A stretch of DNA of 64,000 nt from contig NZ_WFLM01000004.1 of NCBI RefSeq assembly GCF_009208775.1, positions 372,001 through 436,000 on the forward strand, given 5' to 3'. This DNA comes from Silvanigrella paludirubra (lineage in GTDB: Bacteria; Bdellovibrionota_B; Oligoflexia; Silvanigrellales; Silvanigrellaceae). Position 1 is the first letter of the stretch; each line of letters begins with the position of its first letter. Shown here in pieces: positions 9,925 through 19,114 of the stretch. A model generated the notes under the pieces. That model saw nothing but the letters and a program-made list of their open reading frames with translations, did not search any database and had not been told where the DNA came from. A program made the translations under genes and the position numbers.

Positions 9925-10653
9925 TTATAGTCTAGATAAAAATGAAATACATAAATCAGAAAATTCTTTAGGGTTTTCCCAGGGGACTCGGTGTCCTGCA
10001 TGTGAGATGATTGCGGTTTCTATGTATGAATTTAGGTTTTTTATTTTATTTGTTATACTGGAAAACTTAGTATCTTTTTCACCACTGACCCAAAGAATTG
10101 GTATTTTTAAATTTGCAATTCTTTCATTTAAATTGTCTTGTTTTCCAAGGGAAAATCGATTTAATATATCAAATATTTCATTTTTGTTTATATCATTTGC
10201 ATTTCTAACTAAGGTATTCTGAATTCCGGCAAATGTCGGTTGAGAGTCCCAGTCTTTTATTACATCTTCCCAATTTTCATTTAAAAAGCGATAGGACCAA
10301 TTAAGGTCTTTTTCTATGCGGAGTTTTTTTTCATTTTCATCACTTAAACCTGGATTTGCACTAATAATGATAGCGGCATCCCAGTGAGATTTTTTTGAAA
10401 GCAGAGAATGAAGAGCGAGCCTTCCCCCTAGCGAATACCCAATAACTATATTTTTATTGATGGATTTATTTAATAAACAATAATTATTAAAATTTTGGGA
10501 CCAATTTATAAAATCATTATCCTGATTTGTGTTTTTATCTAAAATATAGTCTGAAATGTTATGAAATTCATTGATAAAATCTTTAAAATAGATTCTAATT
10601 TTTTCCCAATCTGAGGGGTGCCCCAAAAAGCCATGGATAAAATTTAATTTCAA
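9925..10653 (-). CDS. alpha/beta hydrolase, MenH-like
   Basis: This 242-residue alpha/beta hydrolase has the oxyanion segment HGFLGHPSDW near the N-terminus, the nucleophile elbow GYSLGGRLALH (Ser), the MenH-like phrase SANPGL, an acidic residue in WVSGEKDTKF, and the catalytic His in SHAGHRVPW. MenH makes 2-succinyl-6-hydroxy-2,4-cyclohexadiene-1-carboxylate in menaquinone synthesis. No other men gene lies beside it, though a ubiE/menG-like gene is at 32979-33698. The start is TTG at 10653, with AAAGGAA about 8 bases upstream. A generic esterase is the main alternative. Confidence 0.65.
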   Translation of the reverse strand: MKLNFIHGFLGHPSDWEKIRIYFKDFINEFHNISDYILDKNTNQDNDFINWSQNFNNYCLLNKSINKNIVIGYSLGGRLALHSLLSKKSHWDAAIIISANPGLSDENEKKLRIEKDLNWSYRFLNENWEDVIKDWDSQPTFAGIQNTLVRNANDINKNEIFDILNRFSLGKQDNLNERIANLKIPILWVSGEKDTKFSSITNKIKNLNSYIETAIISHAGHRVPWENPKEFSDLCISFLSRL

Positions 10654-10870
10654 ATTTGGAGTTCCTTTATACTTTTAGAAAGGAAAGCTATTCCTCTTTC
10701 CGTGAAGTTTTATAACATATGTCTAAATATATGTAAATACTATATATAAAACTGTTAGTTTTTAAAATAAAAATAAATTATAAAATAGTAAATATATATA
10801 TAATTAATATTTACTAAAAAATATAATTATAATATGATTTATTTTGTTTGATGAATTGGAGTCTTTTTTT

Positions 10871-11338
10871 ATGTTTAAATTCCTTACAGCAGTTTTTTTA
10901 TTGCATTCGGCAGTATTTGCAACTTCTCAGCATGATTCTTTAGACTATTTTTTAATAGAAAGAACAGGTGGAGGAGATATCTCAATAGAAGTCAGAAATA
11001 ATATGGATAATAAAATTGTAGGAATAATAAAAAGATGCAATTTTAAGGAATTAAGTAAAGAAAATCAGATAAAAAGTGAGTTTATTATTAAAGGAGAAAC
11101 AGCAACGATAGCGTCTTATATTCTTCAAAATAATAATAAAGTTATAATAGCTTCAAAACAGGCTGTTTCTAATCTTGTCTCTGGGACTTGGTTACAATTA
11201 AACATTGTATATTCAAATGTAACCAAAGAAAGTATGAAAATAAACTCACCTATTATAATTCAGAAATCAAATGTTCTCCCTGTTTTAGAAGAAATTGAAA
11301 ATCAGGCGCGAGATGAAAATAAAAAATTATGCAACTAA
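10871..11338 (+). CDS. small secreted protein of unknown function
   Basis: I do not recognise this family. I place the start at ATG 10871 because TTGGAG at 10856-10861 gives good spacing and the product then begins with a clean signal peptide, MFKFLTAVFLLHSAVFA. An upstream TTG at 10844 would add nine residues and bury that signal. The mature protein is about 138 residues and rich in Asn, Lys and Ile. It has one cysteine near KRCNFKE and a C-terminal cysteine (KLCN), which could form a disulphide. Both flanks are very AT-rich gaps, so it is probably transcribed alone. Confidence 0.6.
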   Translation: MFKFLTAVFLLHSAVFATSQHDSLDYFLIERTGGGDISIEVRNNMDNKIVGIIKRCNFKELSKENQIKSEFIIKGETATIASYILQNNNKVIIASKQAVSNLVSGTWLQLNIVYSNVTKESMKINSPIIIQKSNVLPVLEEIENQARDENKKLCN

Positions 11339-11690
11339 AAATATTATTATTTTTGGTAATCATTATTTTAAAAACTATTAAATAAAAAACAATTAAATAA
11401 GTATCAATATTTATAATTTATATTTTTAATTTTAAAATAATTTAGTATATTAAAAATGCTGTTATTTAATTAATGATATTTTTATATTATATGATATTTT
11501 AAGAGTACCATTTTAAATTTGTCTTAAAGATATAAATAATATAAAATTTTGATTGACAATTTATATTTGTTAATTATATATAAATATTGAAATGATTATT
11601 TTTAAAAATAATAAATAAAATTACATTAAATATCATATTAAATTTTAATGATTTCAATAAATTTAAATTATATGTCATTAATTTCTACTT
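11339..11690. other. AT-rich intergenic region
   Basis: This stretch of about 350 bases is almost entirely A and T. I find no convincing reading frame with a ribosome site. Its one clear content is a sigma-70-type promoter near 11553-11582 pointing at the ATP-grasp gene. Confidence 0.7.
11553..11582 (+). promoter_or_regulatory. Promoter of the ATP-grasp/methyltransferase pair
   Basis: A consensus -35 TTGACA (11553-11558) is followed after 18 bases by TATATA (11577-11582). This leaves a leader of roughly 115 bases before the ATG at 11706. Confidence 0.5.
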
Positions 11691-11705
11691 TTGGAGAATA
11701 AATTT

Positions 11706-12962
11706 ATGAATTGTTTTATTTTTATTGAAGCAAATTTCACGGAATTTAATATGGAATCAATTAAATATGTGAGTCAATTAGGTTTAAAATCAATATTTTT
11801 TTGCAAAAATAAAAATCAATTTGATCATTATAATTATAGATATTTTGATGAAGTAATTGAATTAAATACAACGGATATGAAATCTCTTCTGAAGGCGACA
11901 AATTTTATTCTAAAAAAATATAGAATATTAGCTGTATCCTCATTGAATGAAGACTTTGAAAATAATGCAGCTTCATTATGTGATTTTTTAAAATTGCCGA
12001 GTAATAAAGCTATAAATATTTCGATTATGAATAATCGTTACAAATTACGAGAGATGTTAAAAAAAATGGATCCTAATTTAAATCCAAAGTATTCCTTATC
12101 AAATAATATTTTTGAAGCTGAATTATTTGCAAAAGATATTGGCTACCCCTGTGTTATGAAATCTTTATTAAGAAATAAAGAAATATTTTCAAAAAAATTA
12201 GATAATGAGAATGATTTAAAAGAATATTTTGAAGAAAATAATTATAAGTTACAAAACATTGTGGGTGACACTTTTGGAAAAGGTGTTTTAATAGAAAGCA
12301 TGATTGAAGGAAATGAGTATTCTGTTCATTTTATAAAATCTATAGATGGTAGATTGGTCTTGACGGGAGTGTTTATTAAAGAAGTTATTCAAATTAAAAA
12401 AAATCATTTTTTAGATATTGCAACTGTTTATCCTGCTAATTATGATGAAACTGATCTACTTTTTAAAAGAATTTCTCCAATAATTCATGAATTAGGATTT
12501 GATGTTGGTGCTATTCAAGTAAACTGTAAAATTGAAAATAGTGCTGTGAAAATTTTAGATATTATTCCAAGTCTAAATAATAATCCTTTAGCGAGTCAAA
12601 TGATTGAAATTTCAACTGGTATAAAACTTTCCCAATTGATAATAGATCTTGCTTTAGGACAAAATATAAATTGGTATCCAGAAAGTTTAAAAGTAGTTGC
12701 AATATATAAGCTATTATTGCCAAATAATGGTGTATTTAAAGGAATTAAAAATTTACATGAATTTTTAATTCACCCAAATATGGAAGCCATAAATTTTCAT
12801 AGTGATATGGATAAATGGGTTCATTTTAATTCTTTAGATAAAGAAGTGATTGGAACAATTATTGTTACTCATGATACTGCTGAGCAAGCACTCGATTTAG
12901 CAAGAGAACTTGCTGCTAAAGTTGAATTTTTAATTGATATGGATTGTTATCAAGATTCATAA
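11706..12962 (+). CDS. ATP-grasp ligase-like protein
   Basis: This 418-residue protein has an ATP-grasp fold. The N-terminal part (about 1-100) resembles the pre-ATP-grasp Rossmann-like domain. Then come a substrate loop region with KLREMLKK, the lysine strand DIGYPCVMKSLL, a glycine-bearing flexible loop GDTFGKGVLIE, and the metal-binding part near VGAIQVNCKI and VKILDIIPSLNNN. Enzymes of this type join an acyl group to an amine through an acyl-phosphate (carboxylases, L-amino-acid ligases). The true start is ATG 11706, because TTGGAG just upstream is its ribosome site. It ends 17 bases before the methyltransferase gene, so the two are probably co-transcribed and act on one small molecule. 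Product unknown. Confidence 0.7.
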   Translation: MNCFIFIEANFTEFNMESIKYVSQLGLKSIFFCKNKNQFDHYNYRYFDEVIELNTTDMKSLLKATNFILKKYRILAVSSLNEDFENNAASLCDFLKLPSNKAINISIMNNRYKLREMLKKMDPNLNPKYSLSNNIFEAELFAKDIGYPCVMKSLLRNKEIFSKKLDNENDLKEYFEENNYKLQNIVGDTFGKGVLIESMIEGNEYSVHFIKSIDGRLVLTGVFIKEVIQIKKNHFLDIATVYPANYDETDLLFKRISPIIHELGFDVGAIQVNCKIENSAVKILDIIPSLNNNPLASQMIEISTGIKLSQLIIDLALGQNINWYPESLKVVAIYKLLLPNNGVFKGIKNLHEFLIHPNMEAINFHSDMDKWVHFNSLDKEVIGTIIVTHDTAEQALDLARELAAKVEFLIDMDCYQDS

Positions 12963-12979
12963 AAGGAGAGAAAATTCAT

Positions 12980-13894
12980 ATGAATTCTATTTCTAATTTT
13001 GAGAATTTGTTACGAAATAAAAGAACATCATTGTGGTTTGAGACTTTTTTAAAAAATACAAATGAAAAACAAAATACAAATTTATTTATTTCTGAATTAT
13101 TTCAAAAATATATTGATAAAAATAAAGAAGTAAAAAAAGATTTTATTATTTTAGATTTAGGATGTGGAAATGGAATATTATCTGAACATATAGGTAAATT
13201 ATTTTTAAAGAATAAATTAAATTTAAAATATTATGGTGTCGAAAAAAATTCAAACTTTGTGAGATCAACATCAAACAGACTAAATGATATTGGAATTGAA
13301 AATGAAATTTTAGAGGGTGATTTTTTTGGTGAAATACTTCTTCATTTTAATGACAAAATTGATATTTTGCTTGTTTCTCACTCAGCTTACTATATAAATG
13401 ATTATTCTTTTTTGCTTCATTTTATTCAAAATATATTTCATAAAATAAATATAAATGGTTTGGCATTATTCATCCATGAGTCTAAAGATTCAGATATCAA
13501 TTGTTTAGGGGAGAAATATAAAGGAAACGATTTTGTAGATATTGTAAATAACCTAACAAAAGCAATTCAATTTTATATTCGTGAACATAAAAATATGAGT
13601 TTAGAATTACGGGCAATAGAATCTGAAGTATATTTTCCATATAATATGGAAGATCTTTGGAATGAATTAGTCGAAAATTCTTTTAATTTTAATTCAATTT
13701 GTTTGAAAGAAAATTTTGTTATAGCTAAGTATTTGCTTGAGTTTATAATAGAAAAACCACTTGAAATTCTTGGAAATAGTGGAATGCTATTAGAATATTT
13801 ATCTAATGTAAAATTCCGTTTAGAAAATCAGAATCATAGACTACAAACAAAAAGCATTGCTCATGTTTGTTATTTTAATGTTAATGCTCCCTGA
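12980..13894 (+). CDS. SAM-dependent methyltransferase
   Basis: This 304-residue class I methyltransferase has motif I ILDLGCGNGILSEHIG (about residues 58-73), an acidic residue after strand 2 (YYGVEKNSNF), and SHSAYYIND at the position typical of small-molecule N-methyltransferases. ATG 12980 is preceded by AGGAGAG. An upstream in-frame start would overlap the preceding gene and lacks such a site. It follows the ATP-grasp gene directly and precedes the iron-transport operon by about 150 bases. Modification of a peptide-like or chelating small molecule is an inference from context only. Confidence 0.75.
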   Translation: MNSISNFENLLRNKRTSLWFETFLKNTNEKQNTNLFISELFQKYIDKNKEVKKDFIILDLGCGNGILSEHIGKLFLKNKLNLKYYGVEKNSNFVRSTSNRLNDIGIENEILEGDFFGEILLHFNDKIDILLVSHSAYYINDYSFLLHFIQNIFHKININGLALFIHESKDSDINCLGEKYKGNDFVDIVNNLTKAIQFYIREHKNMSLELRAIESEVYFPYNMEDLWNELVENSFNFNSICLKENFVIAKYLLEFIIEKPLEILGNSGMLLEYLSNVKFRLENQNHRLQTKSIAHVCYFNVNAP

Positions 13895-13976
13895 CAATAA
13901 AAAGTGGCTTATTGAGCAGCGAATTATAAAATTAAAATAAAAAAATCATTTGTTTATAAAAAAATAGCTTTGACCA

Positions 13977-14005
13977 TTGATAATGATTCTTAATTTCAAT
14001 ATACC
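13977..14005 (+). promoter_or_regulatory. Fur-box promoter of the iron ABC operon
   Basis: A 19-base site at 13979-13997 starting GATAATGAT matches the Fur consensus at 14 of 19 positions. It lies over a promoter formed by TTGATA (13977-13982), a 17-base spacer and TATACC (14000-14005). Iron-bound Fur would therefore block RNA polymerase. A 6-bp hairpin, ATCGCT/AGCGAT (14012-14029), follows in the leader. Confidence 0.7.
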
Positions 14006-14060
14006 TCTTTTATCGCTTTTTACAGCGATTTAAAATTACCAAAAAATGAGGTTAAGTTAT

Positions 14061-15110
14061 ATGAAATTAAAAAGAAAATTATTTTCACCCGCTATTTTCG
14101 GTTTTTTATTATCCGTCTTTATAAGCGGCGAAGTTTATGCAGCATCTGAAAATGAAAAAGTTGTGAACTTATATTCTTCTCGCCATTATGGTGTTGACAA
14201 TGAATTATTTGAATTATTCAAAAAACAAAGCGGAATAAAAGTAAATTTATTACAAATTAAAGAAGCTTCACAAATGATAGAACGGATTAAAAGTGAAGGA
14301 AAAAAAAGTCCAGCTGACGTTATAATAACTGTAGATATAGGAAATGCTTGGAAGGCCGAAAATGCAGACCTTTTTCAACCGATTAAAACAGATCTTTTAC
14401 AAAAATCCGTTCCAAGTAATTTAGTAGAAGAAAATTTCTCATGGTATGCCATTACATTAAGAGGCCGCGCTATAGTATATGATAAAACAAAAATAAAAGA
14501 GAATGAAATTCAAAATTATGAAGATTTATCAAATGAAAAATTCAAAGGAAAAGTTTTAGCTAGAACCTCTAATCATGTTTATAATCAATCTTTAGTTGCT
14601 TCTCTTATTCAAGCTAATGGTGAAGAAAAAACAAAAATATGGTGCGAAAAATTTACGAATAATTTAGCTAGAAAACCTGAAGGTGGAGATATTGATCAAA
14701 TGAAAGCAATTTACAATGGCAAGGGAGAAATTGCGATTGTAAATACTTATTACTATGCTCGTTTATTAAAATCTGAAGATCCCGAAGATCAAAAAGTGGT
14801 AAAAAATTTAGGAATTATATTTCCAAATCAAGCGAATAGAGGCATGCATATTAATGCAAGTATTGCTGGAATTGCAAAATATGCTCCAAATAAAGAAAAT
14901 GGAATTAAACTTATTGAATTTTTAGTCAGCAAAGATGCTCAAGAAATATTAGCAAAGATGAATAATGAATACCCAGTAAGAACGGATGTTGAATGGACAA
15001 ACGTTTTAAAAAATATGGGAAAACCTAAATTTGATACCGTTACATTATCAAAAGTGGGTGAAAACACTCCTAAGGCTATTATGATACTTGATCAAGTTGG
15101 ATGGCGTTAA
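14061..15110 (+). CDS. fbpA: ferric iron ABC transporter, periplasmic binding protein
   Basis: This 349-residue binding protein of the FbpA/FutA type begins with a signal peptide ending near GEVYA. The mature start, VVNLYSSRHYG, is typical of ferric-binding proteins, whose tyrosines bind Fe3+. A clustered tyrosine motif, NTYYYARLL, sits at the usual metal-site position, and ANRGMHINASIAGI follows as in FutA. I choose ATG 14061 because GAGG at 14048-14051 is its ribosome site. The ATG at 14046 would add five residues. It is first in a three-gene operon with the permease and ATPase and lies behind a Fur-box promoter, which supports iron as substrate. Confidence 0.88.
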   Translation: MKLKRKLFSPAIFGFLLSVFISGEVYAASENEKVVNLYSSRHYGVDNELFELFKKQSGIKVNLLQIKEASQMIERIKSEGKKSPADVIITVDIGNAWKAENADLFQPIKTDLLQKSVPSNLVEENFSWYAITLRGRAIVYDKTKIKENEIQNYEDLSNEKFKGKVLARTSNHVYNQSLVASLIQANGEEKTKIWCEKFTNNLARKPEGGDIDQMKAIYNGKGEIAIVNTYYYARLLKSEDPEDQKVVKNLGIIFPNQANRGMHINASIAGIAKYAPNKENGIKLIEFLVSKDAQEILAKMNNEYPVRTDVEWTNVLKNMGKPKFDTVTLSKVGENTPKAIMILDQVGWR

Positions 15111-15138
15111 ATTATTGTAAAAATTTCAAAGGATATTT

Positions 15139-16692
15139 GTGAATAAATTTCTTCCCATTTTCTTATTTCTTATTATTATATTTCCTTTGTTATCGCTTTT
15201 TTATCATTTATTTTTGCCAGCCCAAAATATTTGGGCGCATTTAAGAAGTACTGTATTAAATATTTATATATTTAATACTTTATTTTTATCTTTAAGTGTT
15301 ATGTTATGTAGTGCTTTTATTGCCGTTCCGTTAGCATGGCTTACCACAAAATATAATTTTCTCGGAAAAAAATTTTTTGAATGGGCTTTGTTTTTACCAT
15401 TTGCTATACCATCCTATTTACTGGCCTATATTTATTACTCGATTAAAGAAAATATTTTTACCATAAATTCTTATCTAGCGGCAATAATAATATTGAGTTT
15501 ATCATTATATCCATATGTTTATTTATTTAGTAAACAAGTATTTCAAGAGATTTCTCCAACTTTAATTTATGCTTCGAAAACTTTAAATCAATCGGAATTG
15601 AAGACTTTTTGGAAAGTAATTTTACCTTTATCTAGACCCGCTATTTTTTCGGGTATGCTTCTGGTTTGTATGGAAACCATCGGTGATTTCGGCACAGTCG
15701 ACTTTTTTTCAATAGATACTTTGGCAACAGGTATATTTAGAACTTGGTTTGGATTGGGAAGTATAACGGGAGCCATTCAAATTTCATTTATTTTATTTAC
15801 ATTTAGCATTACCTTAGTTATTTTGGAGAGCTTTTTCAGAAAAAAAATGGTATTTTATCAAAAACAGATTCCTCATAGTTCTTATTTTGAAAAAAATTTA
15901 AATGGAGTATATAAATATTTAGCTTTTATTTTATGTCTTGCTCCAATTTTAGTTTCATTTATTTTGCCACTTATAATTATATTTGTAAATATATATCAAT
16001 TAGGAATGAAATCATTTGATAAAGAGTTTTTTGAAATTGTATTTCGTTCATTTAAGATTTCTTCTATAGGGGCTTTGTTATGTATTTTTATTGGAATGAT
16101 ATTTTCTATCTTAAAAAAAATTCATAGTAAAAACAAACTTATAAATTTAAATGAAATTATTTCTTTTGGATACGCAATACCTGGAGCAATTATTGCAATA
16201 TCAGTATTAACATCTTTTAAAATTCTAGATAATTTAATTGAAAATACTACTTTATTTTTATTTCATTTTGAATATAAAGATCTTATTTTATCAGGAACTA
16301 TATTTGCTGTTTTATACGCTTACTCAATTAGATTCACATCCATTTCATTTCAAAGTGCGAATGCAAGCATGAATAAAATATCGCCTTCTATTGAATGGGC
16401 ATCAAAAACTTTGGGAAAATCCATCTTTCAGACAGGATATAAAATATATTTACCTTTATTAAAAAACTCAATTTTTATTTCTTTTATCATTATATTTGTT
16501 GATATTATAAAAGAATTGCCAGCAACAATGGTTTTAAGGCCATTTAATTATGAAACGATATCCATTAAGACTTATAATTTAGCTTCAGATGAAAGACTTA
16601 AAGAAGCTTCACCTAGCGCTTTATTTATTATTTTGCTTGGAATCATACCTGTTATTTTAATTTATTTTTATAATCAAAAAAAGAAGAAGTAA
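15139..16692 (+). CDS. fbpB: ferric iron ABC transporter, fused double permease
   Basis: This 517-residue inner-membrane protein has about 12 membrane helices and is built as a tandem of two permease halves, as in FbpB/SfuB. Each half carries the EAA-type coupling loop: YASKTLNQSELKTFWKVILP in the first and EWASKTLGKSIFQTGYKIYLP in the second. It forms the membrane channel that passes Fe3+ from the binding protein to the cytoplasm. The start is GTG 15139, preceded by AAAGGA. Its stop abuts the ATPase start, so translation is probably coupled. Confidence 0.88.
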   Translation: MNKFLPIFLFLIIIFPLLSLFYHLFLPAQNIWAHLRSTVLNIYIFNTLFLSLSVMLCSAFIAVPLAWLTTKYNFLGKKFFEWALFLPFAIPSYLLAYIYYSIKENIFTINSYLAAIIILSLSLYPYVYLFSKQVFQEISPTLIYASKTLNQSELKTFWKVILPLSRPAIFSGMLLVCMETIGDFGTVDFFSIDTLATGIFRTWFGLGSITGAIQISFILFTFSITLVILESFFRKKMVFYQKQIPHSSYFEKNLNGVYKYLAFILCLAPILVSFILPLIIIFVNIYQLGMKSFDKEFFEIVFRSFKISSIGALLCIFIGMIFSILKKIHSKNKLINLNEIISFGYAIPGAIIAISVLTSFKILDNLIENTTLFLFHFEYKDLILSGTIFAVLYAYSIRFTSISFQSANASMNKISPSIEWASKTLGKSIFQTGYKIYLPLLKNSIFISFIIIFVDIIKELPATMVLRPFNYETISIKTYNLASDERLKEASPSALFIILLGIIPVILIYFYNQKKKK

Positions 16693-17742
16693 ATGGATCA
16701 TAAAATAATTCTTAAAGCATTAAATATAACCCATAAATATGGAAATAATATTTCTATTAACAATATATCTTTTGAGATTATTGATGGGGAAATAATTAGT
16801 ATATTAGGTCCATCAGGCTGTGGGAAATCAACTCTTTTAAAAATAATATCAGGAATAGAAAAAATTCAGGATGGGATTTTAGAAATTGATAAAAATATAA
16901 TGTCACATGGTGCTTATCATGTGCCTACAGAAAAAAGAAATGTTGGACTCGTGTTTCAAGATTTAGCGCTTTTTCCTCATCTTTCAATTAGAAAAAATAT
17001 TGAATATGGAATTTCATATTTATCAAATGATGAAAAAAAACAAAGAGTAAGAGAGATGTTGGCATTTGTTAAAATGGAAAAATTTGCTGATACATATCCT
17101 CATTTATTATCTGGTGGACAACAACAGAGAGTTGCTTTAGCACGATCTCTTGCTCCTTTGCCAAAATTATTGTTATTAGATGAACCATTTTCAGGACTAG
17201 ATATATCTTTAAGAAAAGATCTTGGTATAGAAATTAAAAATATTTTAAAAAAAAGTAAAATGACTTCTATTTTTGTTACTCATGATGCCAATGAAGCGCT
17301 TATGTTATCTGATAAAATAATAATATTAAATAATGGACAAATGGAGCAGTTTGATACTCCAAAAAATATTTATACTAAACCATTCAATAGTACAGTTGCT
17401 TCTTTTTTTGGAACAATAAATAAAATTCAAAATTATCAAAAATTGAATAATATTTTTAAAATTTCAAAATTAAATAACCAAAGGCAAGATATAAACATAA
17501 ATATTTATTTTCGCCCTGATGCTGTAACTATATTAAATGAAATAAATTCAGACTCTAGTTTTTTTGAAGGAAAAATAATTGATATATTATACTATGGAAA
17601 TTATATTTCTGTTTTATTTTCTATTAGTGAATATGGAACGATTACAGGTTATTTTTCTTCAGCAGAGAATTTAGAGATTGGAAATACTTTAAAATTAAAA
17701 ATCAATGAAAATATGTTATTTGTATTTCAAGAAAATGAATAG
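16693..17742 (+). CDS. fbpC: ferric iron ABC transporter, ATP-binding protein
   Basis: This 349-residue ABC ATPase has Walker A GPSGCGKST (residues 39-47), a Q-loop in VFQDLALFPHLS, signature LSGGQQQRVALARS (139-152), Walker B LLLLDEP with Glu164, and a switch His in FVTHDANEA. The C-terminal 110 residues form a divergent TOBE-like regulatory part. It powers the Fe3+ permease encoded directly upstream, and the ATG follows that gene's stop codon without a gap. It ends 9 bases from the convergent glyoxalase gene. Confidence 0.9.
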   Translation: MDHKIILKALNITHKYGNNISINNISFEIIDGEIISILGPSGCGKSTLLKIISGIEKIQDGILEIDKNIMSHGAYHVPTEKRNVGLVFQDLALFPHLSIRKNIEYGISYLSNDEKKQRVREMLAFVKMEKFADTYPHLLSGGQQQRVALARSLAPLPKLLLLDEPFSGLDISLRKDLGIEIKNILKKSKMTSIFVTHDANEALMLSDKIIILNNGQMEQFDTPKNIYTKPFNSTVASFFGTINKIQNYQKLNNIFKISKLNNQRQDININIYFRPDAVTILNEINSDSSFFEGKIIDILYYGNYISVLFSISEYGTITGYFSSAENLEIGNTLKLKINENMLFVFQENE

Positions 17743-17751
17743 CAATTTTAT

Positions 17752-18141
17752 TTAACAATGAGGCTCTAAAAGTTCAATTTTATAGCCATCAGGATCGATT
17801 ATAAAAGCAATATTAATTGTGCCATCAGGAGATTTTTTAGGCCCCCAACTTAAATCGTGTCCTTGTTTCTGTAATTTTTTTTGAAATTCAATGATAGATG
17901 GTACTTCATATGCCATATGGCCATAAGCTCCGCCCATTTCATATTTTGTTACGCCCCAATTATATGTTAGCTCTAAAACAGAAGCGTTATCTTCATCATT
18001 GGGTGCTTTTAAGAAAACAAGTGTAAATTCACCGTCTTTAAAGTCTTGGCGTGAAAGTAATTTGAAATTTAAAACTTCACAATAAAATTGAATTGATTTA
18101 TCAAGATCTCCAACTCGTATCATTGTATGTAAATATTTCAT
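17752..18141 (-). CDS. gloA: lactoylglutathione lyase (glyoxalase I)
   Basis: This 129-residue glyoxalase I isomerises the hemithioacetal of methylglyoxal and glutathione to S-lactoylglutathione. The metal ligands of the E. coli-type enzyme are all visible: His5 (YLHTM), Glu57 (LELTYNWG), His75 (GHMAYEV) and Glu123 (IELLEPH). The length is typical. AAAGG lies upstream of the ATG. A glutathione peroxidase gene at 33947 agrees with a glutathione-using cell. Confidence 0.92.
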   Translation of the reverse strand: MKYLHTMIRVGDLDKSIQFYCEVLNFKLLSRQDFKDGEFTLVFLKAPNDEDNASVLELTYNWGVTKYEMGGAYGHMAYEVPSIIEFQKKLQKQGHDLSWGPKKSPDGTINIAFIIDPDGYKIELLEPHC

Positions 18142-18169
18142 AATAACCTTTCAAATTATTAATAAGTTA

Positions 18170-19114
18170 TTAAAAATTTAATAACTTATTTTGTAATTGG
18201 CTGTTTTGTAAATTAGATAATCTTTCTTCAATTAAAGATCTTTCATATTCTACGAAATCACGAATGCTTTCTTCTTTCGAAAGTTTTAAACCTTTTTCGT
18301 ATGTTTCTTTTGCTTTAGAAATATTATTTTGTTTTTCGTATAAGTAAGCTAAATAATAATAAGAAGAAATAACAGACTCATCTTCATTTAATTTAGTAAA
18401 AATTTCGATGGCTTTTGTTAATTTAGCCTCAGATGTTTTAAATTCATTATTATCAAAATAATGAACTCCTAATTCATGTTCAAAAGTAGCAACCCACTCT
18501 TCAAGTTCTTTGGATTTTGCGATCTCAAGACCATTATTTAAGTACATTAAAAAGTCTTTTTCTTCTTTAGCTTGTTCTGCAGATAAAGCAGCGTTGTAAT
18601 AAGCTTCTAATGTTTCATGGATATCATCTTGTTTTTCGAGTCCTGCAATGACTTCTTTCCATAAAGGCAAAGACTTGTCATGTTCCCCAATAATTCCATA
18701 GGAAAGAGCTAAGTGGTGTTTTGTTTCAAACAAATGAACAGCAAGATCTGCGCTAGAGGAAATTAATTTTAATGAAATAATTTCAAGAATTGGTACAGCT
18801 TTCCCATAATATTCATTTTCAAGTAAATCATTTACAGAAAGAATTAACGTTTCAACGCCTTGGCTATTAAAATTTGCAAGTTCTTCGCTGTTGTAGGTAT
18901 GGCGTTGATATTTTTCAGGGTTTTCGTGTTCATGATTGCAGTGTGGTCCATGCTCATGATTATGATGGTCGTGAGTACAGTTTTCATGATCATGGTGGTC
19001 GTGTTCATGATGATCGTCATGATGGTGTCCACAATTCTTATGGTCATGGTGATCGTGGTCATGATGAGAGTGTTTTTTACTATCTGAATTTAATGATTTA
19101 TCTTGAGATGTCAT
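18170..19114 (-). CDS. TPR protein with histidine-rich N-terminus
   Basis: This 314-residue cytoplasmic protein has two parts. Residues 15-63 hold 24 histidines and 3 cysteines (28, 46, 59), mixed with Asp, Glu and Asn. Such a tract would bind Ni, Zn, Co or Cu ions, as the His-rich parts of HypB, SlyD and ZnuA do. Residues about 75-305 are tetratricopeptide-like helical repeats (for example YYNAALSAEQAKEE, YYYLAYLYEKQNNISKAKETYEKGL). There is no signal peptide. AAGGAA precedes the ATG. No metal transporter or metalloenzyme gene is adjacent, so storage, chaperone or scaffold roles are all open. Confidence 0.75.
   Translation of the reverse strand: MTSQDKSLNSDSKKHSHHDHDHHDHKNCGHHHDDHHEHDHHDHENCTHDHHNHEHGPHCNHEHENPEKYQRHTYNSEELANFNSQGVETLILSVNDLLENEYYGKAVPILEIISLKLISSSADLAVHLFETKHHLALSYGIIGEHDKSLPLWKEVIAGLEKQDDIHETLEAYYNAALSAEQAKEEKDFLMYLNNGLEIAKSKELEEWVATFEHELGVHYFDNNEFKTSEAKLTKAIEIFTKLNEDESVISSYYYLAYLYEKQNNISKAKETYEKGLKLSKEESIRDFVEYERSLIEERLSNLQNSQLQNKLLNF
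18905..19075. repeat. His-codon-rich low-complexity tract
   Basis: On the minus strand, CAT/CAC and GAT/GAC codons alternate almost without break. This produces quasi-repeats of CATGATCATGG type on the plus strand. The tract encodes the histidine-rich tail of the TPR protein, and open frames on the other strand here are shadows of it. Confidence 0.7.

Noticed and set aside
9857-10222. A plus-strand open frame over the MenH-like gene
   Set aside because: It is antisense to a well-supported hydrolase gene with clear catalytic motifs, and has no ribosome site.
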